Source of the DNA: Site-B1 sp963827785
GTDB lineage: Bacteria > Bacteroidota > Bacteroidia > Flavobacteriales > Flavobacteriaceae
Reading direction: 5' to 3'
DNA: 64,000 bases
NCBI GenBank assembly: GCA_963827785.1
Contig: CAWHCT010000023.1
Coordinates: forward strand, 59,789 to 123,788
Shown here: positions 44,963 through 52,864 of the stretch, one piece after another
Position numbering within the stretch: position 1 is the first letter of the stretch
Layout: each line of letters begins with the position of its first letter
Position numbers and translations under genes: made by a program
The notes under the pieces: model-generated
What the model was told of the DNA's origin: nothing
The model's database searches: none
Seen by the model: the letters and a program-made list of their open reading frames with translations, nothing else

Positions 44963-44995
44963 ATTTTAATTTATTGGTTATGTAAATTTATAACC

Positions 44996-45032
44996 TTAAT
45001 TTATTAATTAATCACTTTAATTAATAAATTAA
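44996..45032. promoter_or_regulatory. 16-bp AT-only hairpin ahead of the sigma gene
   Basis: TTAATTTATTAATTAA and TTAATTAATAAATTAA form a perfect 16-bp stem with loop TCACT. It lies between the lipocalin-like gene and the sigma frame, in the leader of the sigma gene. It could be a processing or attenuation structure. Confidence 0.5.
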
Positions 45033-45036
45033 ACAT

Positions 45037-45465
45037 CTATTCTCTTTCGTACACTTCTGTTAGCATTGCTGACCTAACAATCATGAAGCTCGTAAAATTA
45101 TCCTGATATGTAATCATTATTTCTTCTGCAGTAGTGTCACCATTTACCAGTAATGAAAACTCATTATCTCCTAAATATTCCCATGTTCCGTTTATTATTA
45201 ACGCAGTAAGGCAATTATTTATATCATCACCTGCAAATGTTGTCAATGTATACGCGCCATTTGAAAGAAACTTATATTTTAATTGTCTGTTACATTGAAT
45301 TTCTTCCACTAATGTTCCGTTCTCTAAATAATAATCAAGGTCCCAAGTACCTACAATACTTGTTTGCACTATGCTTGGTTGAGGAGATGAATCGTCATCG
45401 TTAGTACAGTTCAACAAAACCATACTTAATACTATTGTTGTAAAGATTGCTATTTTTGTTTTCAT
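45037..45465 (-). CDS. lipocalin-like lipoprotein
   Basis: About 142 residues; the ATG at 45465 begins the signal MKTKIAIFTTIVLSMVLLNC with lipobox Cys. The frame extends upstream but inside the previous gene. After an acidic linker (TNDDDSSPQPS) the body has VGTWDLDYYLENGTLVEEIQ, the lipocalin-like pattern, then LKYKFLSNGAYTLTTF and GTWEYLGDNEFSLLV. This is the common Bacteroidota lipocalin-like domain of surface lipoproteins. Ligand unknown. It is tightly downstream of the outer-membrane protein (10-base gap). Confidence 0.85.
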   Translation of the reverse strand: MKTKIAIFTTIVLSMVLLNCTNDDDSSPQPSIVQTSIVGTWDLDYYLENGTLVEEIQCNRQLKYKFLSNGAYTLTTFAGDDINNCLTALIINGTWEYLGDNEFSLLVNGDTTAEEIMITYQDNFTSFMIVRSAMLTEVYERE

Positions 45466-45475
45466 CTTTTGATTT

Positions 45476-47851
45476 TTAAAATTTAAATTTATATCCGGCT
45501 GAGATTTGATTGTAATTAAAAAAGTTTCTTGTCGTAAAATCAACATATAATTTACCTTGTAGGAGATCTAAATAAGTACCCACAATAATATTGGCATTAA
45601 ATTTACTATCTCCATAAATATTCATAAACCCTAAACCAGCTCCTGCATAAGGTTCTACCGTAGTATTTTTTATGTTTATTGGAATAATTCCATTCCCAGA
45701 TAAACCAAATGAAAAAGGATCAGTTATACCTAAAAATAATTCTGGCATAAATTGAATTTTTGAATTATCGATTGAATAGTTTAGTCTTAATCCTGTAACT
45801 GGTAACATTTCATCTCCAAAAACACCTCCTGCAAATACAGATGCGTCTTTAAACTTTAGCTTTGAAAAAATACTAATAGTATCTTTTTCATTGCTTCTTT
45901 CTGCTTTTGTTAATAAATCTGAATCTATGACAATAGTTTGTGGTTTGTCACTCGCAGACTGCTTCATTTCTATTCTGTCTGAATTGCGCTCAACTTTTCT
46001 ATTTAATTCATCTAACTTGTTTAAAATTTGCCTAGATAGATCATAAGTTCTATCATCCCTTTCTATGGCAGGTTCTAAAACTTGTTGTGGTGGACTTAAT
46101 TGACTCGCATTTACATCTAACAATAACTTTTCTAACACATCTATTCTTTGATTTAAATATTCAATCTGAGCATCCTTATTGCTTTGTACAGTTTTACTTG
46201 GCGTATCAATTATTTGTTTCTGAGTACTTTCTGTTGCCTCAACTTCATTTAATATTCGTGTTACTAATAATTCAAACTCAACCGGTGACATTTGCACCAT
46301 GGGTTCTTTATTGGCAAACTCTTTATTTTGTGGTGTTTCAATTATTTGTGGCGTTTCAATTATTTGTGGTTTAGTTTCTGCTACTTTTAAGTCTTGTTTA
46401 ATTTCTTTTCTTTGTATAGAAACCTCTTCTACTGCTTCAACTTCTTTTAATGCTTTTTCTACTTCTTTTTTCTCTTCTAAAATTTCTACTGCCTTATCTA
46501 CATCCTTAAGTTGGTATGCTACATTTAATTCGGTTTCTAACTTTTTAATTTTGGAATTATATTCAGCTTTTAATTTTGCCAATTTTTCATCGTTACGCGC
46601 TTGTTGCTGACTTAATGCCACATTTAAATTGTCATTATAAACGGTTGTAGCAGATTTAGCTTTTTTGCCAATTGCAAATCGCAAACCAAAGTTATACATG
46701 GTATGTGTTTGTATTTCATCCGGCGATTGTAAATCTTCTTCATTAGTACCAGAAGTTAATATTGCCTTAACACCTCCATAGGCATATAAACCCTTTGTTA
46801 ATGCTAAACTTAGGCCTAATCCTCCTGAAGCAAAATAGGTGTCATCTACGGTTAAACCATCTTTACCAATATAATTGTTATCAGCGTTTAAATAACCCCC
46901 ACCTAATGCAAGGTATGGCACAACACCTCTATCCACATTTAAACGTGCTAAAAACTCACCTCCATACATAGAAAGGTCATCAAAATCTGTTGATATTTCT
47001 TCGTTATTTGTTGCTTTATAGTAAAACCCTCTTAAACCTAAATAGTCATTAAAATCTAATCCTATTGAAGCACCTAATAACCACGTGTCTCTAAAATTAG
47101 AATCTTTATCAAATTCTATATTTGCCAATCCTGGTTCTACTACGAATCTCAAACCCTTAAATCCTCCGGAAAAACTGTTTATATATGCTTTATCCAGTTC
47201 TGTCAATTCTCCCGGTCTTCTTCCGCTTAAATAAAACTGCAATGAAGCCATTGCAGACCAATTGCTTAAATTTTCGCTTTCAAAATCATCATCGGTAACA
47301 CCAAACAACAATTTGTCGTCTTCGGTTAACAATCTTGATCCAGAATTAAAATTATAGGTAGTGTTTTTTGCTTCTAGTGCAAATACTGTTCGCTTACCTA
47401 AGTTAAATTTTGCGCCTAAACCTAGTGTTGCAAATATTTGCTCATGTTTATCTTGTTTTTCCAGTGTAATTGCCTGAACTCCCGAACCTATAGTTAAATA
47501 AGGGTTTAATTTAGTTTTTGTACCAAAATTAGCTTTAAATTCTCCACCAATACGAGTTAATTTTATATCTCTGGCAGTGAAAAACTCGTTAGAATAGTTA
47601 TCTAACCCAAAATCTTCAAAATTGGTTTTCAAATCTAGATCTTGCATATATGTAGCACGTAATTCTACATATTCGCCAAAACCAAACCCTATTTTTCCCC
47701 CAATTAAAAACCCATCTTCTATGCCAGCTTTATTATCCCAAAGTGTATATTCTGCTGCCGGAGAAAAAGTAACACTAATATCTTTAACTTGCGCGTAAGC
47801 CTGAAGACACAATACTAAAGCCAAAATTTGAATTAAATATGTTTTTTTCAT
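45476..47851 (-). CDS. outer-membrane protein: two barrels linked by a long coiled coil
   Basis: 791 residues, signal peptide MKKTYLIQILALVLCLQAYA. Residues about 22-395 are an outer-membrane barrel-like domain. Residues about 400-640 are a charged alpha-helical region (ARNDEKLAKLKAEYNSKIKK, then EEKKEVEKALKEVEAVEEVS) with a PQIIETP repeat near 510. The C-terminal 150 residues form a second beta-sheet domain ending FNYNQISAGYKFKF. This is unusual: most barrels do not carry a helical arm of more than 200 residues. The arm could reach across the periplasm. It is in the ECF sigma cluster and probably belongs to its regulon. Confidence 0.8.
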   Translation of the reverse strand: MKKTYLIQILALVLCLQAYAQVKDISVTFSPAAEYTLWDNKAGIEDGFLIGGKIGFGFGEYVELRATYMQDLDLKTNFEDFGLDNYSNEFFTARDIKLTRIGGEFKANFGTKTKLNPYLTIGSGVQAITLEKQDKHEQIFATLGLGAKFNLGKRTVFALEAKNTTYNFNSGSRLLTEDDKLLFGVTDDDFESENLSNWSAMASLQFYLSGRRPGELTELDKAYINSFSGGFKGLRFVVEPGLANIEFDKDSNFRDTWLLGASIGLDFNDYLGLRGFYYKATNNEEISTDFDDLSMYGGEFLARLNVDRGVVPYLALGGGYLNADNNYIGKDGLTVDDTYFASGGLGLSLALTKGLYAYGGVKAILTSGTNEEDLQSPDEIQTHTMYNFGLRFAIGKKAKSATTVYNDNLNVALSQQQARNDEKLAKLKAEYNSKIKKLETELNVAYQLKDVDKAVEILEEKKEVEKALKEVEAVEEVSIQRKEIKQDLKVAETKPQIIETPQIIETPQNKEFANKEPMVQMSPVEFELLVTRILNEVEATESTQKQIIDTPSKTVQSNKDAQIEYLNQRIDVLEKLLLDVNASQLSPPQQVLEPAIERDDRTYDLSRQILNKLDELNRKVERNSDRIEMKQSASDKPQTIVIDSDLLTKAERSNEKDTISIFSKLKFKDASVFAGGVFGDEMLPVTGLRLNYSIDNSKIQFMPELFLGITDPFSFGLSGNGIIPINIKNTTVEPYAGAGLGFMNIYGDSKFNANIIVGTYLDLLQGKLYVDFTTRNFFNYNQISAGYKFKF

Positions 47852-47933
47852 TTTATTAATTTTGTTTTTTTACAATTAACCCCTTCCACTCCTTTTTAAA
47901 AAAGAATGTTATATTAATTCTATGTACCTGTGT

Positions 47934-48272
47934 TTATTTTATACCTTCTGAAACAACCTTTTCTTTTTTTGGCAACTGTTCTTTAGATTGAATTATTTTT
48001 TTTAAGGAGCTAATTTCTGAATCCTTTTCGAGCTTAAGTATCTTTTTTTGCAGATCAGTTATGACAACCTCCCTCTTTAAATCTTTAATACCGTCTAGAA
48101 GCGCAAAAACAACTAAAGCGAATAACCCTAAAATTTGTAAAAAAATTAGTGGTGCAATCCCTATAACATCAAATCCAAAATCCATGTTAACTGCAGATGT
48201 AAATAAATTCCAGTTCAAAATGAGTAAAAATATATTTATAGCTGTGTAAACAAATATGATTATATATTTCAT
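47934..48272 (-). CDS. small membrane protein with coiled-coil tail
   Basis: 112 residues with two membrane helices (about 3-22 and 38-62) followed by a charged helix of about 45 residues (DGIKDLKREVVITDLQKKIL, then KLEKDSEISSLKKIIQ). The helix has a heptad pattern. No family recognised. It lies between the H1-like gene (12 bases) and the large outer-membrane protein gene. Confidence 0.72.
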   Translation of the reverse strand: MKYIIIFVYTAINIFLLILNWNLFTSAVNMDFGFDVIGIAPLIFLQILGLFALVVFALLDGIKDLKREVVITDLQKKILKLEKDSEISSLKKIIQSKEQLPKKEKVVSEGIK

Positions 48273-48284
48273 AGTTTATTTGTT

Positions 48285-48866
48285 TTAGATGGTTTCCAGG
48301 TTTTTTATTGCTTTTTTTATTTTTATAAGCTGTATAGAGTTTTCTTTATACGCTTCTACAACATCCTGAACTTTTTTAGTAGTTAAAAACGATTTATTTA
48401 AATTATCGTTTTTCAAATAATTTTCTAATGTCAAAGAACCGAAAGAATGTTTTAATTCTTCTTGTGCCTCTTCTAGCTTATGTTTTTCCTTATTTAAACT
48501 TTGCTTATCCGTAAATTGATGGATTTTCTCGTTTGCATCTTCTACTAACTCTGTCCCAGCCACATATGCTTTTGCAGTGGTTTCTTTCACTTTTTCTGTT
48601 ACAAAAGAAGCTCCTTCCACAACATTTTCTGTCACGTGATCTAACTTTTCGCTAACATTATCTATTAAAGACTTAAAGAATCCTTTTTTATTAACTGGAT
48701 TTTCTTTTTTTACTGTTGCAGTACTATTTGTTACAGTCTTCTTAGCAGGCGCCTTTTTTACAGGAGCTTTTTTTTGTGTAGCTTTCTTTACTGGAGTTTT
48801 CTTTGTAGTGGTCTTCTTTACTGAAGCTTTTTTGTTTGCTTCTTCTTTCTTATTTATTGTAGTCAT
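48285..48866 (-). CDS. histone-H1-like lysine-rich N-terminus fused to amphipathic helical region
   Basis: A 193-residue cytosolic-looking protein. Residues 1-55 are a run of short Lys/Ala/Pro repeats (KKTPVKKATQKKAPVKKAPA), as in H1-like proteins that bind DNA. Residues 60-193 are a charged helix-rich segment (FFKSLIDNVSEKLDHVTENV, then VEGASFVTEKVKETTAKAYV) with an 11-residue-like periodicity, as in phasins or LEA-like stress proteins. No signal peptide is seen. It may bind DNA, membranes or storage granules; none is proven. It sits six bases after the coiled-coil lipoprotein. Confidence 0.75.
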   Translation of the reverse strand: MTTINKKEEANKKASVKKTTTKKTPVKKATQKKAPVKKAPAKKTVTNSTATVKKENPVNKKGFFKSLIDNVSEKLDHVTENVVEGASFVTEKVKETTAKAYVAGTELVEDANEKIHQFTDKQSLNKEKHKLEEAQEELKHSFGSLTLENYLKNDNLNKSFLTTKKVQDVVEAYKENSIQLIKIKKAIKNLETI

Positions 48867-48872
48867 TTTTTG

Positions 48873-49868
48873 TTATTTTTTTTTGTTATTTTTTTTTCTT
48901 TTTCCAATGAAATATAATAAGGCCATTAAAACTCCAAGAGCAATTATTACTATGGCTGCTAATGTTAACTTATTAGATTTCTCAATTCCATTGTCCATAT
49001 TCTGGATCTCTTTTCCATTTGAAGATTCATCTATTTCAACCTTTGTATTTAATGATTCAAGATTTATTTTTTTTGAATTTAACACCATATAATCTGTGTC
49101 TAATGAAGATGCTTCTCCTAATAAAATATTAAGGTTGTCTGTTACATTTTCCAGCTGTTTTTCCAAACGCAATTTTTCGTCTGTGTGATATTCTTCAAAT
49201 AGTTGTTTTGCGCTGTAATTATTTCTAATGTTTTTGCTCAAAACTTCTCGTTGCTGTTTAATATTGTCAACTTGTTCTTTAGTATCATTAACTGATCTTT
49301 CTAAATTTTTAATAACATCCTTCTGAATTTTAATCTTAGAGTTTATACCACCTAACAATGTATCAACATACACAAATTCTTTAGGCGCCGCACCTTTGTC
49401 TATAAGGGCTTGTTGCTGTTCTTTATATACGCTTTGCTCTTCTTCAAGAATTTGTATTTTTTTGTTTGCTAATTCTATTTCTTTGTTTTGTAAAGTAACT
49501 TGTTCTTCTAAGCTTTCTTTTAAGCCTTTTAATTCATTAAGCTTATTATTTACACCACTGATTCCAGGATTAATTTTAGAATCGTTTACTGCTTTTATTG
49601 ATAAATCAAGCTGTGCCAGCATATTTTTTAAAGAGTCTCTTTGCTTTCCTACTTTTTGTATTAAGTTTGCTTTATTACCCTTTTCTGCGTTTAATAAGTT
49701 TAATTTTGAGTTTAATAAACTAATTGAATCGGCATATTCTACTTTGGGATGCACAATATTTTCTACAGGCTTATCCTGCACCAAAGTTTGGCTTGCTTTT
49801 TTATCAGTATTGTTACAACTAATTGTAATGAGTGCCAAACTCATTAATAATACAAATCTGTTTTTCAT
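48873..49868 (-). CDS. coiled-coil lipoprotein with C-terminal membrane helix
   Basis: 331 residues. The N-terminus is a lipoprotein signal (LMSLALITISC, Cys about 18). A coiled coil covers about 45-285 with several breaks (SLEEQVTLQNKEIELANKKI, then NLERSVNDTKEQVDNIKQQR). The C-terminus has one membrane helix (LAAIVIIALGVLMALLYFIG) and a very basic tail (KRKKNNKKK). A lipid anchor at one end and a membrane helix at the other would let it bridge two membranes or lie along one. The Lys-rich end includes a 13-bp tandem repeat (48872-48897). Confidence 0.75.
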   Translation of the reverse strand: MKNRFVLLMSLALITISCNNTDKKASQTLVQDKPVENIVHPKVEYADSISLLNSKLNLLNAEKGNKANLIQKVGKQRDSLKNMLAQLDLSIKAVNDSKINPGISGVNNKLNELKGLKESLEEQVTLQNKEIELANKKIQILEEEQSVYKEQQQALIDKGAAPKEFVYVDTLLGGINSKIKIQKDVIKNLERSVNDTKEQVDNIKQQREVLSKNIRNNYSAKQLFEEYHTDEKLRLEKQLENVTDNLNILLGEASSLDTDYMVLNSKKINLESLNTKVEIDESSNGKEIQNMDNGIEKSNKLTLAAIVIIALGVLMALLYFIGKRKKNNKKK

Positions 49869-49932
49869 TTTTATGGTTAATTAATTATTAATAAAAATCA
49901 CTTGATTTTTATAGTATAACACCATATTATTT

Positions 49933-49968
49933 AAAAAGTCACATTATATTTTTTGCATGTGACTTTTT
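49933..49968. promoter_or_regulatory. perfect inverted repeat between divergent envelope genes
   Basis: AAAAAGTCACAT / ATGTGACTTTTT, 12-bp perfect stem with a 12-nt loop, flanked by T's. It lies between the divergent starts of the coiled-coil lipoprotein (49868) and the OmpA-like protein (50022). No gene ends there, so an operator or attenuator for the pair is more likely than a terminator. Confidence 0.55.
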
Positions 49969-50021
49969 TATAGTTTAGGTGTTCAATAAATTGAAAAGAC
50001 ACTTTAATAATAAAAATAGAG

Positions 50022-51059
50022 ATGACAATAAAAATGACATTAATTATTCTAGCCGTTTTTTTAATTACACCAGTTTTTTCTCAAAAATCTATTGAACAAG
50101 AAGGTGTTATTAGAATGTCGGAATCTGATCTAACTCAAATAATTTCTAAAATAGTTGCAGCGAAAAAAAATAACATTTTAGCACATAAAAGTAGTAACGA
50201 CTTAAACGATACTAAATTAAACGATAATGAATTATTTCTGACTGAAAACCAAAATTTTGAGGCTACTTATTTAAATCAGTTACTTGATGATTTAATTAAA
50301 AGAGTTGATGAAGAAAAAATGAAACCAGACGCATATAGCATGACTAATGCAACTAATGTGAACGATTTATATTTAAAACGTAGAGTAGAAGATTTGGAAG
50401 ATAAAATTGAACGTTTCCAAAAACTTTTAAATGATCAACAAAAAACCAACCCAAGAAATATAGTGTCAGAACCTGTCCCGGAACAAAAATATACTCTGCC
50501 TATAAATGAAGAAATCACCAACACTGAAGCAGATTTTTATAAACAAAAACTGCAACTACAATTAGACTCTATATATAGGCGTGCTGAAACAAAAAAGATA
50601 ACTCAAAGTACAGACAGTGTGCCAAATTATACTAATGATTTTTCCAACATTGAAAAGAAATTATTAGAATTAAAAAATGAATTAAACAAAAAAGAGTCCA
50701 CATTAACAGATTACGAAATACTAACTGAGAAATATAATTTGTATAGTCAAACAATTCATTTTGAAAATAACTCTAAGACTATCAATAATATTTACAGCGC
50801 ATCACTAAACGAAATAGTTTCAATATTAAAAACTTTTAAGAATATTGATGTTCTGGTTCAAGGATTTGCAAGCAACAAAGGAAATCCCATTGTCAATCAA
50901 AATTTATCAATGCAACGCACAGAGGCAATTAAAACAACTTTAATTGCAAAAGGAATACATCCTACACGTATTTTAACAGTTTACTATGGAATAGATTATG
51001 AAGCGCCAACAGATCAAATGGCAAGACGCGTAGATCTTTCTTTAATAGTTAGAAAATAA
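50022..51059 (+). CDS. OmpA-family protein with coiled-coil linker
   Basis: 345 residues, exported (MTIKMTLIILAVFLITPVFS). A helical region at about 60-230 (DLYLKRRVEDLEDKIERFQK) precedes a C-terminal OmpA-like peptidoglycan-binding domain (about 240-345): TIHFENNSKTINNIYSASLN, then LVQGFASNKGNPIVNQNLSM, QRTEAIKTTLIAKGI and ARRVDLSLIV. The family fixes the outer membrane to peptidoglycan. Divergent from the coiled-coil lipoprotein cluster with a shared regulatory hairpin, so it is likely part of the same regulon. Confidence 0.87.
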   Translation: MTIKMTLIILAVFLITPVFSQKSIEQEGVIRMSESDLTQIISKIVAAKKNNILAHKSSNDLNDTKLNDNELFLTENQNFEATYLNQLLDDLIKRVDEEKMKPDAYSMTNATNVNDLYLKRRVEDLEDKIERFQKLLNDQQKTNPRNIVSEPVPEQKYTLPINEEITNTEADFYKQKLQLQLDSIYRRAETKKITQSTDSVPNYTNDFSNIEKKLLELKNELNKKESTLTDYEILTEKYNLYSQTIHFENNSKTINNIYSASLNEIVSILKTFKNIDVLVQGFASNKGNPIVNQNLSMQRTEAIKTTLIAKGIHPTRILTVYYGIDYEAPTDQMARRVDLSLIVRK

Positions 51060-51164
51060 TTTTTAACTACTTTTATTAAGGGGGAAACTAATTCTTTTGA
51101 AGCTATAAAAATTGCGAAGAAATTAACTGAAATGAGTAAATCTACTTTCAGAATAATCAAATAA
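51060..51164 (+). other. open stretch in frame with the OmpA gene after its stop
   Basis: After the TAA of the OmpA-like gene the same frame stays open for 34 codons (…NSFEAIKIAKKLTEMSKSTF…), ending with TAA at 51162. It has no start of its own. The amino-acid pattern is helix-like, so it may be a lost C-terminal extension or chance. Low confidence. Confidence 0.2.
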
Positions 51165-51262
51165 GTCTATTGGACTAGAAAAATGATCTATAAGCTTTAA
51201 ATTATAAATTTAATTCTATGGGTTTCATGATCAAAACGTTGATCAGTAGGTTTATCAAAAAG

Positions 51263-51290
51263 AAAAGAGCACTTCTTAAAGTGCTCTTTT
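51263..51290. terminator. terminator between convergent genes
   Basis: AAAAGAGCACTT / AAGTGCTCTTTT, perfect 12-bp stem with CTTA loop, A and T flanks on both sides. It serves the minus-strand gene at 51311 and possibly the OmpA-like gene. Confidence 0.9.
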
Positions 51291-51310
51291 ATATGGAATA
51301 TTTTAGTTTA

Positions 51311-51661
51311 TCATATTTGTTTTAAGGCTGTAATGGTATTTATTTCATTTTCATATTCGCTTCCATCCTCTTCTAATTCCGTTTCAATTACAGTAGTATA
51401 AGTGATCTCAAATTTTGCTCCGAGCATATCCTCAGAATCCAGATCAAATTGATCTAAAACAGATTCATCTATTTCCTGAAAGGTCATCGTTCTTTCATCT
51501 TTATTCATATCCAAATAAACAAAATTGTATCCATAAGATTCATGGCCGTCAAAAACGCCTATTAAACTTGAGGTATCCTGACCGGATTTGGAAGTAAAGG
51601 AAGTTAAACCTGCAAACATCAAAAAAACAATAAAACTAAATTTCACTAAATTTGTTTTCAT
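51311..51661 (-). CDS. small exported protein with a domain shared with the 52309 gene
   Basis: 116 residues with signal peptide (LVKFSFIVFLMFAGLTSF). The mature part has FVYLDMNKDERTMTFQEIDE, then VLDQFDLDSEDMLGAKFEIT and a final TITALKQI. The cytosolic protein at 52309 has a matching order (FIFDSGLEMIFEEV, HQYDLRNDPSLIGESFEISF, YRIERLQKI), so the two share one small beta-type domain. Function unknown. Confidence 0.75.
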   Translation of the reverse strand: MKTNLVKFSFIVFLMFAGLTSFTSKSGQDTSSLIGVFDGHESYGYNFVYLDMNKDERTMTFQEIDESVLDQFDLDSEDMLGAKFEITYTTVIETELEEDGSEYENEINTITALKQI

Positions 51662-51883
51662 AATAAGTTGATAATTAAATTAATACGAGTGTTTTTTCGG
51701 AGTTTTGCCACATTCAAGTCCGAATGCTTTAGTAATCTCTTTCATTAAAGAGACAACGCGTGGTTAAAATTTAACTATATACGTCATAAACCACTAAAAA
51801 GATTACATAAATTTAGCAATAAATCAATCTAAATACTCAAAATTATTTGGAAAAAGAATCTTTACCAAACACAACTCTTAATT

Positions 51884-52297
51884 TCATTTATTAAAGATAT
51901 CCTTCGAATCCTTAAAACACTTGAATTCAAGCATATATTCGTTGGGATCCTTGACATAAAAAGATGAGTGTTCTCCTGGTTGACCCTTTAAAAATGTAGC
52001 TTTATTAACCAATTCCAGTTTTTGAGCCTTCAACCTTGTATAAACTTCGTCCCAGTTTTTCTTATCCATAATGATTCCAAAATGGAAAGACGGAAGGATC
52101 TTGCCTTCAAATACATAATTTGGGTTATTAAAATTAAATTTTCCTGCCTTAGTGAATGTAAGTTGATGTCCAAAAAGATTAACATCAACCCAATTGTCAT
52201 TGAAACGTCCTAAAGTTCCACCAACAACGTATTTATAAAAGTTCTTTGTGGCCTTTACATCGGTACAAGGTAACGAGATGTGAAATGATGTGCTCAT
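51884..52297 (-). CDS. VOC-superfamily (glyoxalase-fold) protein
   Basis: 137 residues, one VOC module. N-terminal strand SFHISLPCTDVKATKNFYKY with the first metal-type His; mid strand VDVNLFGHQLTFTKAG; then SFHFGIIMDKKNWDEVYTRL and C-terminal SSFYVKDPNEYMLEFKCF with the closing Glu. The pattern fits a metal-dependent VOC enzyme such as a glyoxalase or dioxygenase-like protein. Substrate unknown. Its gene starts 12 bases after the 52309 gene on the same strand. Confidence 0.87.
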   Translation of the reverse strand: MSTSFHISLPCTDVKATKNFYKYVVGGTLGRFNDNWVDVNLFGHQLTFTKAGKFNFNNPNYVFEGKILPSFHFGIIMDKKNWDEVYTRLKAQKLELVNKATFLKGQPGEHSSFYVKDPNEYMLEFKCFKDSKDIFNK

Positions 52298-52308
52298 AGA
52301 ATATAGAG

Positions 52309-52539
52309 TTAAATTTTTTGAAGTCTTTCTATTCTGTAAATTACAAAATCTTCGTCAGAATCATCAAAAATTTCTGTAAATGAAATTTCAAAAGATTCAC
52401 CAATAAGAGAAGGGTCATTTCTTAAATCATATTGATGAATCGCCTTAGGATGAACTTCTTCAAAGATCATTTCTAATCCAGAGTCGAAGATGAACGTATA
52501 GTAACCATCTTCATATTTCTTAAAAACAGCCTTTTCCAT
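52309..52539 (-). CDS. small cytosolic protein, relative of the 51311 protein
   Basis: 76 residues, acidic, no signal peptide. The body (GYYTFIFDSGLEMIFEEVHP, then QYDLRNDPSLIGESFEISFT) is a single small beta-type domain similar in order and spacing to the exported protein at 51311. Function unknown. It lies in a row with the VOC gene and the acidic-tail protein. Confidence 0.72.
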   Translation of the reverse strand: MEKAVFKKYEDGYYTFIFDSGLEMIFEEVHPKAIHQYDLRNDPSLIGESFEISFTEIFDDSDEDFVIYRIERLQKI

Positions 52540-52550
52540 CTTAACATAAT

Positions 52551-52853
52551 TTAATCCATATCTTCGTCCTCGTCTGTTTCGATATCCTCAAAGTCGACTT
52601 CGTCTGACTCAGTATCAGGCACATCATCTACTTCATCATCATCATGATCTTCCATTGCCTGCACTAATCGTTTGCCCACTTTCACTAAATAAATAGTATC
52701 TTCGGTCCTGACTTCCACAGCTTCAACTATTTCGTTATTTGCATTTCTGAAGGAAATGATATCTGAATCGTCGTATCCATCAGGGAACTTTTCTACTAGA
52801 AGATCTAATATGTCTTCGTTTAATTTTTGAAAATCTACAATTTTACGTATCAT
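52551..52853 (-). CDS. conserved-looking protein with acidic C-terminal tail
   Basis: 100 residues: a globular start (MIRKIVDFQKLNEDILDLLV, then FPDGYDDSDIISFRNANNEI) with an Ile/Val-rich sheet, followed by a strongly acidic tail (DHDDDEVDDVPDTESDEVDF) of some 30 residues. No catalytic motif is visible. It sits 11 bases after the deoxyhypusine-synthase-like gene, so it may serve with the polyamine genes. Confidence 0.72.
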   Translation of the reverse strand: MIRKIVDFQKLNEDILDLLVEKFPDGYDDSDIISFRNANNEIVEAVEVRTEDTIYLVKVGKRLVQAMEDHDDDEVDDVPDTESDEVDFEDIETDEDEDMD

Positions 52854-52864
52854 TTTTTAGTTGG

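Noticed and set aside
46330..46380. Short repeats (ATTATTTGTGG…) as a possible CRISPR or regulatory array
   Set aside because: They are coding repeats (PQIIETP) in the linker of the outer-membrane protein.
46087..46610. Long plus-strand frames opposite the coiled-coil part of the outer-membrane protein
   Set aside because: Low-complexity antisense of Glu/Lys-rich helices gives long open frames by chance.
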